A stretch of DNA of 64,000 bases, from positions 33,024,115 to 33,088,114 of the forward strand of contig JAVIAB010000025.1 of the NCBI GenBank assembly GCA_032433765.1, read 5' to 3'. Shown here piece after piece: positions 54,765-64,000 of this stretch; position 1 is the first letter of the stretch; each line of letters starts with the position of its first letter. The position numbers and the translations under genes were made by a program. The notes below the pieces were generated by a model. It did no database searches, was not told the DNA's origin, and worked only from the letters and a program-made list of their open reading frames with translations. The DNA is from Megaustenia siamemsis (Eukaryota > Mollusca > Gastropoda > Stylommatophora > Ariophantidae).

Positions 54765-57215
54765 GAACTTACACCTGAGACCAGCCTATCAGCTCTTCGT
54801 TGTCATTAACTACACCTGAGACCAGCCTATCAGCTCTTCTTTGTCATGAACTACACTTGAGACCAGCCTATCAGCTCTTCTTTGTCATGAACTACACCTG
54901 AGACCAGCCTATCAGCTCTTCTTTGTCATGAACTACACCTGAGACCAGCCTATCAGCTCTTCTTTGTCATGAACTACACTTGAGACACAGCCTGTCAGCT
55001 CTTCTTTGTCATGAACTACACTTGAGACCAGCCTATCAGCTCTTCTTTGTCATGAACTACACTTGAGACACAGCCTATCAGCTCTTCTTTGTCATGAACT
55101 ATACCTGATACCAGCCTGTCAGCTCTTCTTTGTCATGAACTACATCTAAGACCAGCCTATCAGCTCTTCTTTGTCATGAACTACACCTGAGACCAGCCTA
55201 TCAGCTCTTCTTTGTCATGAACTACACCTGAGACCAGCCTATCAGCTCTTCTTTGTCATGAACTACACCTGAGACCAGCCTATCAGCTCTTCTTTGTCAT
55301 GAACTACACCTGAGACCAGCCTATCAGCTCTTCTTTGTCATGAACTACACCTGAGACCAGCCTATCAGCTCTTCTTTGTCATGAACTACACCTGAGACCA
55401 GCCTATCAGCTCTTCTTTGTCATGAACTACACCTGAGACCAGCCTATCAGCTCTTCTTTGTCATGAACTATACCTGAGACACAGCCTATCAGCTCTTCTT
55501 TGTCATGAACTACACCTGAGACCAGCCTATCAGCTCTTCTTTGTCATGAACTACACCTGAGACCAGCCTATCAGCTCTTCTTTGTCATAAACTACACCTG
55601 AGACCAGCCTATCAGCTCTTCTTTGTCATAAACTACACCTGAGACACAGCCTATCAGCTCTTCTTTGTCATGAACTACACTTGAGACCAGCCTATCAGCT
55701 CTTCTTTGTCATGAACTACACTTGAGACCAGCCTGTCAGCTCTTCTTTGTCATGAACTACACCTGAGACCAGCCTATCAGCTCTTCTTTGTCATGAACTA
55801 CACCTGAGACCAGCCTATCAGCTCTTCTTTGTCATGAACTACACCTGAGACCAGCCTATCAGCTCTTCTTTGTCATGAACTACACCTGAGACCAGCCTAT
55901 CAGCTCTTCTTTGTCATGAACTACACCTGAGACCAGCCTATCAGCTCGTCTTTGTCATGAACTACACTTGAGACCAGCCTATCAGCTCTTCTTTGTCATG
56001 AACTACACCTGAGACCAGCCTATCAGCTCTTCTTTGTCATGAACTACACTTGAGACCAGCCTGTCAGCTCTTCTTTGTCATGAACTACACCTGAGACACA
56101 GCCTATCAGCTCTTCTTTGTCATGAACTACACCTGAGACCAGCCTATCAGCTCTTCTTTGTCATGAACTACACTTGAGACCAGCCTATCAGCTCTTCTTT
56201 GTCATGAACTACACCTGAGACACAGCCTATCAGCTCTTCTTTGTCATGAACTACACCTGAGACCAGCCTATCAGCTCTTCTTTGTCATGAACTACACCTG
56301 AGACCAGCCTATCAGCTCTTCTTTGTCATGAACTACACTTGAGACCAGCCTATCAGCTCTTCTTTGTCATGAACTACACCTGAGACCAGCCTATCAGCTC
56401 TTCTTTGTCATGAACTACACCTGAGACACAGCCTATCAGCTCTTCTTTGTCATGAACTACACTTGAGACCAGCCTATCAGCTCTTCTTTGTCATGAACTA
56501 CACCTGAGACCAGCCTATCAGCTCTTCTTTGTCATGAACTACACTTGAGACCAGCCTGTCAGCTCTTCTTTGTCATGAACTACACCTGAGACACAGCCTA
56601 TCAGCTCTTCTTTGTCATGAACTACACTTGAGACACAGCCTATCAGCTCTTCTTTGTCATGAACTACACCTGAGACCAGCCTATCAGCTCTTCTTTGTCA
56701 TGAACTACACCTGAGACCAGCCTATCAGCTCTTCTTTGTCATGAACTACACTTGAGACACAGCCTATCAGCTCTTCTTTGTCATGAACTACACTTGAGAC
56801 CAGCCTATCAGCTCTTCTTTGTCATGAACTACACCTGAGACCAGCCTATCAGCTCTTCTTTGTCATGAACTACACCTGAGACCAGCCTATCAGCTCTTCT
56901 TTGTCATGAACTACACCTGAGACCAGCCTATCAGCTCTTCTTTGTCATGAACTACACTTGAGACTCAGCCTATCAGCTCTTCTTTGTCATGAACTACACT
57001 TGAGACACAGCCTATCAGCTCTTCTTTGTCATGAACTACACCTGAGACACAGCCTATCAGCTCTTCTTTGTCATGAACTACACTTGAGACCAGCCTATCA
57101 GCTCTTCTTTGTCATGAACTACACCTGAGACACAGCCTATCAGCTCTTCTTTGTCATGAACTACACCTGAGACCAGCCTATCAACTCTTCTTTGTCATGA
57201 ACTACACTTGAGACC
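54765..57215. repeat. 41-bp minisatellite, about 59 copies
   Basis: Unit TCTTCTTTGTCATGAACTAC plus ACCTGAGACCAGCCTATCAGC, with a recurrent 2-bp longer variant (GAGACACAGCC). Very homogeneous. It grades into a related 42-bp array at its right end, where TTTCACTGCC replaces TTCTTTGTC. Confidence 0.95.
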
Positions 57216-58190
57216 AGCATATTAGCTCTTTCACTGCCATGAACCACATCTAAGACCAGCATATCAGCTCTTTCACTGCCATGAACCACATCTAAGACCA
57301 GCATATTAGCTCTTTCACTGCCACGAACCACATCTAAGACCAGCATATCAGCTCTTTCACTGCCATGAACCACATCTAAGACCAACATATCCGCTCTTTC
57401 ACTGATATGAACCACATCTAAGACCAGCATATCAGCTCCTTCACTGATATGAACCACATCTAAGACCAGTATATTAGCTCTTTCACTGCCATGAACCACA
57501 TCTAAGACCAGCATATCAGCTCTTTCACTGCCATGAACCACATCTAAGACCAGCATATCAGCTCTTTCACTGCCATAAACCACATCTAAGACCAGCATAT
57601 TAGCTCTTTCACTGCCATGAACCACATCTAAGACCAGCATATTAGCTCTTTCACTGCCATGAATCACATCTAAGACCAGCATATTAGCTCTTTCACTGCC
57701 ATGAACAACATCTAAGACCAGCATATTAGCTCTTTCACTGCCATGAACCACATCTAAGACCAGCATATCAGCTCTTTCACTGCCATGAACCACATCTAAG
57801 ACCAGCATATCAGCTCTTTCACTGTCATGAACCACATCTAAGACCAGCATATTAGCTCTTTCACTGCCATGAACCACATCTAAGACCAGCATATTAGCTC
57901 TTTCACTGCCATGAACCACATCTAAGACCAGCATATTAGCTCTTTCACTGCCATGAACCACATCTAAGACCAGCATATCAGCTCTTTCACTGCCATGAAC
58001 CACATCTAAGACCAGCATATTAGCTCTTTCACTGCCATGAATCACATCTAAGACCAGCATATTAGCTCTTTCACTGCCATGAACCACATCTAAGACCAGC
58101 ATATTAGCTCTTTCACTTATATGAACCATATCTAAGACCAGCATATTAGCTCTTTCATTGCCATTAACCTGGACACCATATCTATACAAG
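57215..58190 (-). repeat. 42-bp minisatellite, open minus-strand frame of 14-residue repeats
   Basis: About 23 units of 42 bp (CATGAACCACATCTAAGACC, AGCATATTAGCTCTTTCACT). The minus strand stays open from 58189 to 57161 and each unit encodes SERANMLVLDVVHG, with N/D and few other changes. It lies on the coding strand and between the putative 5' exons and the acidic exon of the receptor-like gene. It is nonetheless most simply a sister of the 41-bp array with a period divisible by 3. Confidence 0.92.
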
Positions 58191-58610
58191 ATCTGTCCAG
58201 TCTGAAGCTTCTGTATATGTCATATGTATGACAGCACATAGAGAAATTTCAAGAATGACTGATTGTTAACACAAGTTTACCACAGCCAATCAAATCTCTT
58301 CCAAACTGCTTAAATTGCTTATTATATACAATACTGAACTATATATAAATTATTACATCACTAAGAGCAAGAAAATGTAATCTCATTTTTACAGAAGAAG
58401 TCCAAAGTATTTTGTAATTACAGCACTGCAAGGCCCAGTTTAATTAATACATAACTGTGAATGTCCAAATTAAATTGTTATGAAACAATGTGTGATAGAA
58501 TGCCACAGAAATTGGTTTAATTTAGAAACACACACACAGAGAAGGCATCAAGAACACCCATGAGATGACTGGGAAAAGTGAAAGAATGGTAGCAGAGAAT
58601 TGTGGAGACA
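58191..58610. other. Unique AT-rich spacer
   Basis: No exon supported. Confidence 0.35.
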
Positions 58611-58619
58611 AAAGGTAAA

Positions 58620-59250
58620 AAATGTGAGACATATTTTGCAACATCCTGTGAGAGGTGACCGCTACGGAGATTCAATTTGTGAGACATATTGCAGGACATC
58701 CTGTGAGAGGTAACCACTGCAGTGAATCATCTGTGAGACATATTTTGGGACATTCTGTGAGAGGTGACCACTATAGTGATTCAATCTGTGAGACATATTT
58801 TAGGATATCCTGTGAGAGGTGACCACTATAGTGATTCAATTTGTGAGACATATTTTAGGACATTCTGTGAGAGGTGACCACTACAGTGAATCATCCATGA
58901 GACATATTTTGGGACATTCTATGAGAGGTGGCCACTACAGTGATTCATCTGTGGGACATATTTTGGGACATTCTGTGAGAGGTGACCACTACAGTGAATC
59001 ATCTGTGAGACATATTTTGGGACATTCTGTGAGAGGTGACCAATACAGTGAATCATCTGTGAGACATATTTTGGGACATACTGTGAGAGGTGACCACTAC
59101 AGTGAATCATCTGTGAGACATATTTTGGGACATTCTGTGAGAGGTGACCAATACAGTGATTCAATATGTGAGACATATTTTGGGACATTCTGTGAGAGGT
59201 GACCAAAATAGTAAATCATCTGTGAGATATGTTTTGGGACATTCTGTTAG
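58620..59250. repeat. 54-bp minisatellite, about 11 copies
   Basis: Unit GTGAGACATATTTTGGGACA, TTCTGTGAGAGGTGACCACT, ACAGTGAATCATCT. Copies at the left end are more diverged. Confidence 0.93.
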
Positions 59251-59264
59251 AATGAATTAGGGTA

Positions 59265-60150
59265 TTAGACTATAAAAGTACTGGTCTATTAGAGTATTAG
59301 TCTATTAGAGTATTAGACTATTAGAGTATTAGACTATTAGAGTATTAGTCTATTAGAGTATTAGACTATTAGAGTATTAGTCTATTAGAGTATTAGTCTA
59401 TTAGAGTATTAGTCTATTAGAGTATTAGACTATTAGAGTATTAGTCTATTAGAGTATTAGTCTATTAGAGTATTAGTCTATTAGAGTATTAGTCTATTAG
59501 AGTATTAGATTATTAGAGTATTAGTCTATTAGAGTATTAGACTATTAGAGTATTAGTCTATTAGAGTATTAGTCTATTATAGTATTAGACTATTAGAGTA
59601 TTAGTCTATTAGAGTAGTAGTAGTAACCTCTGTCAGTCATAGTTGACTTTGGATTTTTCAGCGCCCCGAGAAATATTATTTTTTCTTTTCTTTCCTTTCG
59701 CCGTGTGTTCTCTTTTTCTATGAATCTGTCTGCTTCTTGTTTGAGGTGAACCTAGAGTGTGTTTCCAGAGATTGCGGTCTGCAGCTTTGTCTTCCCATGC
59801 TGCAGGGTTTATGTTCAGAGTCTTCATGTCACGTTTACACACATCTACAAATCGAAGTTTTACTATTAGAGTATTAGACTATTAGAGTATTAGTCTATTA
59901 GAGTATTAGTCTATTAGAGTATTAGTCTATACAAGTATTAGTCTATTAGAGTATTAGAATATTAGACTATTAAAGTATAAGTCTATTAGACTATTCGACA
60001 ATTAGAGTATTAGTCTATTAGAGTATTAGTCTATTAAAGTATTAATCTATTATAGTATTAGACTATTAAATTATTAGACTATCAGAGTATTAGCCTATTA
60101 ATAGTATTAGTCTACTAGAGTATTAGAGTATTAGACTATAAGAGTATTAG
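59265..60150. repeat. 16-bp minisatellite, left arm of an inverted pair
   Basis: Units TATTAGAGTATTAGTC and TATTAGAGTATTAGAC. Interrupted at 59612-59862 by a LINE. The reverse complement of this unit makes up the array at 60580-61485. Confidence 0.95.
59612..59862 (-). mobile_element. LINE family N fragment inserted in the 16-bp array
   Basis: Minus strand 59842-59633: MCKRDMKTLNINPAAWEDKA then ADRNLWKHTL, a pattern typical of the C-terminus of RTE-type ORF2. A TACTACTACTAC tail lies at 59612-59624 and the array continues on both sides (AGAGTAGTAG / ACTATTAGAG). 5'-truncated to about 250 bp. Confidence 0.8.
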
Positions 60151-60579
60151 TCCACATAAACTTATTATTATGAAACCAAATTTTGTTTACTGAGCTTTAG
60201 ACTTCAAAAAATACTTTAACTTTAAATATTTTAATTGTCTATTGTACATGATTCACTTTCATAAGACATGACTGGTCTACAAAATAATTTCTACTTTAAT
60301 CATTTCATGCAATAAAATAATGATAGACAGCTCTACTATTTACAATTTTATATATTTTCTATACATGCGTATACTCTATTCCCATCTTTGACCTATGCTC
60401 CATCATGTAGCACATCCCCCTCTCGTTTTATCATTTCATATCTTGCCAACTTCTTCTTGACCTCTCTGTCTCTATCATCCTAGATGTAGCAATAGTTATC
60501 TGTTTCCTATTATTTGTGGATGTTCTCATTTTTGTGAGGAAGGCAGACAAACAGCAGTCTTTTTTGTTTTTCTTTTATG
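60151..60579. other. Spacer between inverted arrays
   Basis: About 430 bp of AT-rich sequence with no recognised gene. It would be the loop if the two arrays paired. Confidence 0.5.
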
Positions 60580-61487
60580 TAATACTCTAATAGTCTAATA
60601 CTCTAATAGTCTAATACTCTAATAGTCTAATACTCTAATAGTCTAATACTCTAATAGTCTTATATTCTAAAAGTCTTATACTCTAATAGTCTTATACTCT
60701 AATAGTCTAATACTCTAATAGTCTTATACTCTAAAAGTCTTATACTCTAATAGACTAATACTTTAATAGTCTTATACTCTAATAGTCTAATACTCTAATA
60801 CTCTAATAGTCTTATACTCTAATAGACTAATACTTTAATAGACTAATACTTTAATAGACTAATACTCTAATAGACTAATACTTTAATAGACTAATACTTT
60901 AATAGACTAATACTCTAATAGACTAATACTCTAATAGACTAATACTTTAATAGACTAATAGACTAATACTCTAATAGACTAATACTTTAATAGACTAATA
61001 CTTTAATAGACTAATACTCTAATAGACTAATACTTTAATAGACTAATACTCTAATAGACTAATACTCTAATAGACTAATACTTTAATAGATTAATACTTT
61101 AATAGACTAATACTTTAATAGACTAATACTCTAATAGACTAATACTCTAATACTCTAATAGACTAATACTCTAATAGACTAATACTTTAATAGACTAATA
61201 CTCTAATAGACTAATACTCTAATAGACTAATACTTTAATAGACTAATACTCTAATAGACTAATACTCTAATAGACTAATACTTTAATAGACTAATACTCT
61301 AATAGACTAATACTTTAATAGACTAATACTCTAATAGACTAATACTCTAATAGACTAGAGTCTAATAGATTAATACTCTAATAGACTAATACTCTAATAG
61401 ACTAATACTCTAATAGACTAATACTCTAATAGACTAATACTCTAATCGACTAATACTCTAATAGACTAATACTCTAATAGACTAAGC
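60580..61487. repeat. 16-bp minisatellite, right arm of an inverted pair
   Basis: Units ACTCTAATAGTCTAAT, ACTCTAATAGACTAAT and ACTTTAATAGACTAAT, the reverse complement of the 59265-60150 array. The CTTTAA variant is found mainly here. Confidence 0.95.
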
Positions 61488-61601
61488 TGTCACCATACCT
61501 TGTAGGAGTATAAGTTAACCCTACTACTGGCTCCCATACTATTTACATGTTAACCAATACCTGAAAACGTGCACAGTAACAATTAACGTAGACAGGCTTA
61601 C

Positions 61602-61685
61602 CTGAGTGATGAACTATGGAATTCACCATATAATTACTTATGACTAATAATAGTGGCAAATCTCTTGTCTGAACACAGCTGGCGT
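61602..61685 (-). other. Possible 5' exon of the receptor-like gene
   Basis: On the minus strand, GATATATTAGTTCCTAG could serve as acceptor before 61685, and CACTCAG/GTAAGC is a strong donor at 61602/61601. Joined to the exon at 53704, the frame has a TAA upstream and no ATG, so it would be untranslated. Not proven. Confidence 0.3.
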
Positions 61686-61997
61686 CTAGGAACTAATATA
61701 TCAATAACATAAATTACATAAGGACATGTACTTTTTTTTACAACACTAGGAAAAACAATCAACAAACTGTACGTCCCAGTAAATAAATATGCTGGATTCA
61801 GTTTCCCTTTTGTAATAATTACATTAAATAATATATTAGTTTATTTATTATGGTTATTGTCTTTAAGTGTAATTACATATCAATAACTTGAGGAAATCGT
61901 TGACAGTTTCAATATTTCAGTATTAATTTATTACATAAGCTCAGATTATTAAACAATTATTAAAAAACGTTCACTTGCACTCATAGCTTTAACTTAC

Positions 61998-62170
61998 GAC
62001 CAAAATACGAACAATTCACCCTACGATGTAGGACTATGTATGAATATGTTATTGTATGTGCATGAACGGGTTACGGATTTGAAACTTGAACCCAGCCCAG
62101 TTGATAGGAGGATGTTTGGTAATGTTGAGTGCATCATAAACAGGGGCGTGGAACTGGTATTTATATAGAC
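61998..62170 (-). promoter_or_regulatory. Possible minus-strand promoter and first exon
   Basis: TATATAAATA on the minus strand at 62159-62168, with about 140 bp of non-repetitive sequence downstream ending in donor GGTC/GTAAGT (exon end 61998). It is placed correctly to start the minus-strand gene. A short ATGATGCACTCAACATTACC frame exists but closes before the donor. Position and motif only; no expression data. Confidence 0.3.
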
Positions 62171-62609
62171 GGGTTATCATTATGTTGATTCGGGTTGACC
62201 GTCTCTAATTTCACTGGCGTTGAACTGTTTCAAAGCGTTTCTTGATGTCTAGTTGTGTGCCCTGGGGTCTCTGCGCGTGTTATATATAGTCGGTATGAAG
62301 TCCTCGATTTCTCAGAACGTGTAGTCTTTTATTTCGCCCTTTTCTTCTTTCACTTAAAAAATCGTAACTTTTTTTTCTAATTGTCGTACAAACATGATTC
62401 ATGTATCATTGTTTTACTCACTTCGAGGGCTATTTAGCTATCCTGGTTTCAATTATTAGAAATTATTTTGAAAAAAAAATGACCAAAGTACCTAGATATA
62501 TATATATATATACTTTATTTGAAGCTAATTTAATTGTTTGAATGTTCTTTGTAATGTGATTCTGTATGAATATTCACCATTACTACTTTTAAGAGCCACT
62601 ATTAAAAGT
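62171..62609. other. Unique spacer
   Basis: A plus-strand TATATATAG at about 62282 and an (AT)n run near 62495. Nothing else recognised. Confidence 0.35.
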
Positions 62610-63003
62610 TTCACTCTCTTTCTTCTACCTTTCAGCTCCCTGTGGAGCATAGGTCTGCAACAAACACTTTCCAAGCCGTTCTGTTTCTTGCCGTTCTTTT
62701 AAGATCATTTCGTGTATTCCCCATCATCTTCATCTCTGCTTCCATCTGTCTTCTCCAAGTATACCTTGGTCTTCCTCTTTGTCTTTTTCCTTGGTGATTC
62801 CAAAAAAAGGGCCTGTTGTGTAATACTTTCAGTTCGCTTCCGCAGTTTGTGTCCTATCCAGCGCCATCGTCTTTGCTGTATCTCTTTATCCACTGGTATT
62901 TGACTGGTACATTTCCATAATTCTATGTTAGTGATTTTGTCCTGCCATTTCCATCCTTTTATTCTGCGTAAGCATCCATTAATGAAAGTCTGTTTCTTCA
63001 TGA
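62610..63003 (-). mobile_element. LINE family W, 3' fragment
   Basis: Minus strand TFINGCLRRIKGWKWQDKIT, ELWKCTSQIPVDKEIQQRRW and RKRTESITQQALFLESPRKK, then the EDTRNDLKRTARNRTAWKVF-like part and GCTCCACAGGGAGCTGAAAG, with a GAAGAAAGAG end. Confidence 0.88.
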
Positions 63004-63806
63004 TTGTCCATTTTTATTAAAAGTTTGATATGACCAAAATCTGCCTGTTTTCTTTTATTTTCAATTCACTTAATTTTTTTAAAAATATGTGTTATATAAC
63101 CTACAAATACAACAACCGCATACCAAAAACACTTGTTTAAAACTTGTATTCCAAAATGGAAATGATGACATCGAACAGAAACAATTATTGACATTGTATT
63201 ACGGACATTAAGTAAATGTTTATTAAGTTCTCCTTGGCAAAGGGAGGTAGTTCACTTTATTTGGCTGGTTTGTCTATCCGGGATAGATGGAGGATTCTCC
63301 TGTGACGATTCAATTACCGCGAATAGTGAATCACAAAACAAGATCCTAGTTCCCCTTCCTTGCTCGCTAACCGCTGTTACCAAAGACTGTACCACTTCGG
63401 CTAAGCCAGTAGGGATCGGTGAGACAAGGTAACTATGTACTAAAAAGCTTGTTCTGAAGCCGAGCCGAGGAAAAAGAAAAAAAAAACGTATATCTCCGTG
63501 AACCACGCACGCCATGTCCACATGGAATTTCTTTCAAAGGTAGACGAATCAGAGAAATAGGCAACAGAAGGAGACATTCATTTCCACAAGTACGTAAATG
63601 CTCTGATCTCCCCCCTAAGTATATCCACCAATGTACATCAACTAACAACAGCGGTGTTGTGTTGGTTGACAAGTCTTCTCTAACGTGACAGATAAGTGGA
63701 TAAAGAGAAGAGCTCACCAGCAGTCAAATTATAATCAGAGTTAAATCCCTGAATAAGATAGCGACAGGTTAAGTTGAGAGTTCACTTTGAGGTAAAAGTC
63801 ACTTTT
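63004..63806. other. Unique spacer
   Basis: Overlapping open frames of about 90 codons (minus 63521-63252 and 63717-63433) have no domain. A minus-strand TAGCCGAAGTGGTACAG near 63390 is A-box-like but no clear B box follows, so I call no tRNA or SINE. Confidence 0.35.
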
Positions 63807-63807
63807 A

Positions 63808-64000
63808 ATCATCATGTGCCATACCGGTAGGCGTAAGCGATCATGTCCCTCCACAATTTTCTATCTACAGTGCATCGTATCAGTTCTGCTGTTGATTCTT
63901 TTCCATGCCACGACACCAAGCCATCTATAGTATGTTCTCTCTTTGTCGTCCCCGATATCTCTTTCCTTTTATTTTGCCAGTTGTAATCAAGTATTCCAAC
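63808..64000 (-). mobile_element. LINE family G, continues past the window
   Basis: Minus-strand family G 3' end: CTTACGCCTACCGGTATGGC, GGAGGGACATGATCGC and the LVSWHGKESTAELIRCTVDR segment. Its tail at 63808 is short (ATGATGA). The 5' part lies beyond 64000. Confidence 0.85.

Noticed and set aside
63340..63420. tRNA-like A box on the minus strand (TAGCCGAAGTGGTACAG)
   Set aside because: No matching B box at the right distance and no second copy in the window.

Overview
This is a eukaryotic, non-genic-looking window made almost entirely of repeats. AT-rich unique sequence is split by long minisatellites and by 5'-truncated non-LTR retrotransposon (LINE) pieces and tRNA-derived SINEs. The reverse-transcriptase tails resemble the 'endonuclease-reverse transcriptase' RTE-type proteins common in molluscs, and the SINEs carry clear pol III A and B boxes. 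I infer a lophotrochozoan animal, most likely a mollusc, but nothing here fixes the species. There is no operon, CRISPR array, rRNA or convincing functional tRNA gene.

Layout. 0-9 kb: 34-bp minisatellite, a 700-bp TATC tract that is the tail of a LINE, a 76-bp and a 2.2-kb 27-bp minisatellite, then LINE pieces. 9-16 kb: a dense nest of LINEs and SINEs, several with readable target-site duplications (TSDs). 16-25 kb: 31-bp, 9-bp, 48-bp and 64-bp arrays, with SINEs and LINEs between them. 25-33 kb: the longest LINE of family W, 36-bp and 51-bp arrays, SINE-3. 33-41 kb: degenerate tandem repeats, a 41-bp array, an 870-bp polypyrimidine tract, a SINE-1 and a LINE-tail-derived array. 41-49 kb: nested SINE/LINE blocks, the longest LINE of family F (RT motifs still readable, split by an RNase H-bearing LINE) and a 43/35-bp array with a 113-bp higher-order unit. 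49-62 kb: the one host gene I can support, on the minus strand. It has two phase-matched coding exons of a cytokine-receptor-like protein at 53207-53704 and 49218-49707, with introns full of minisatellites. Possible 5' exons and a TATA box lie near 61.6-62.2 kb. 62-64 kb: further LINE tails, the last running off the window.

LINE families used below, defined from shared sequence inside this window. F: RT tail with REQLEYIVTTGKIEGRRDRG, ends in GATGAT repeats. G: KKGALKKHQKE, also GATGAT. T: RTRQMRFLGHVKRHNSL, ends in TGATGA. W: WRWIGHTLRKPTESITQQAL, ends in GAAGAA. K/R: KKRRWSYVGHVMRRDNN, ends in GATA. I: carries an RNase H domain. X and N are single fragments. SINE-1 to SINE-4 have tRNA-like heads. 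Families A, E, H and J are other dispersed repeats.

The main pattern is that many of the minisatellites are not independent of the mobile elements. At least six have a repeat unit that is itself a piece of a LINE, SINE or other dispersed repeat seen as a single copy elsewhere in the window. The window looks like a place where retroelement ends repeatedly seed tandem arrays.
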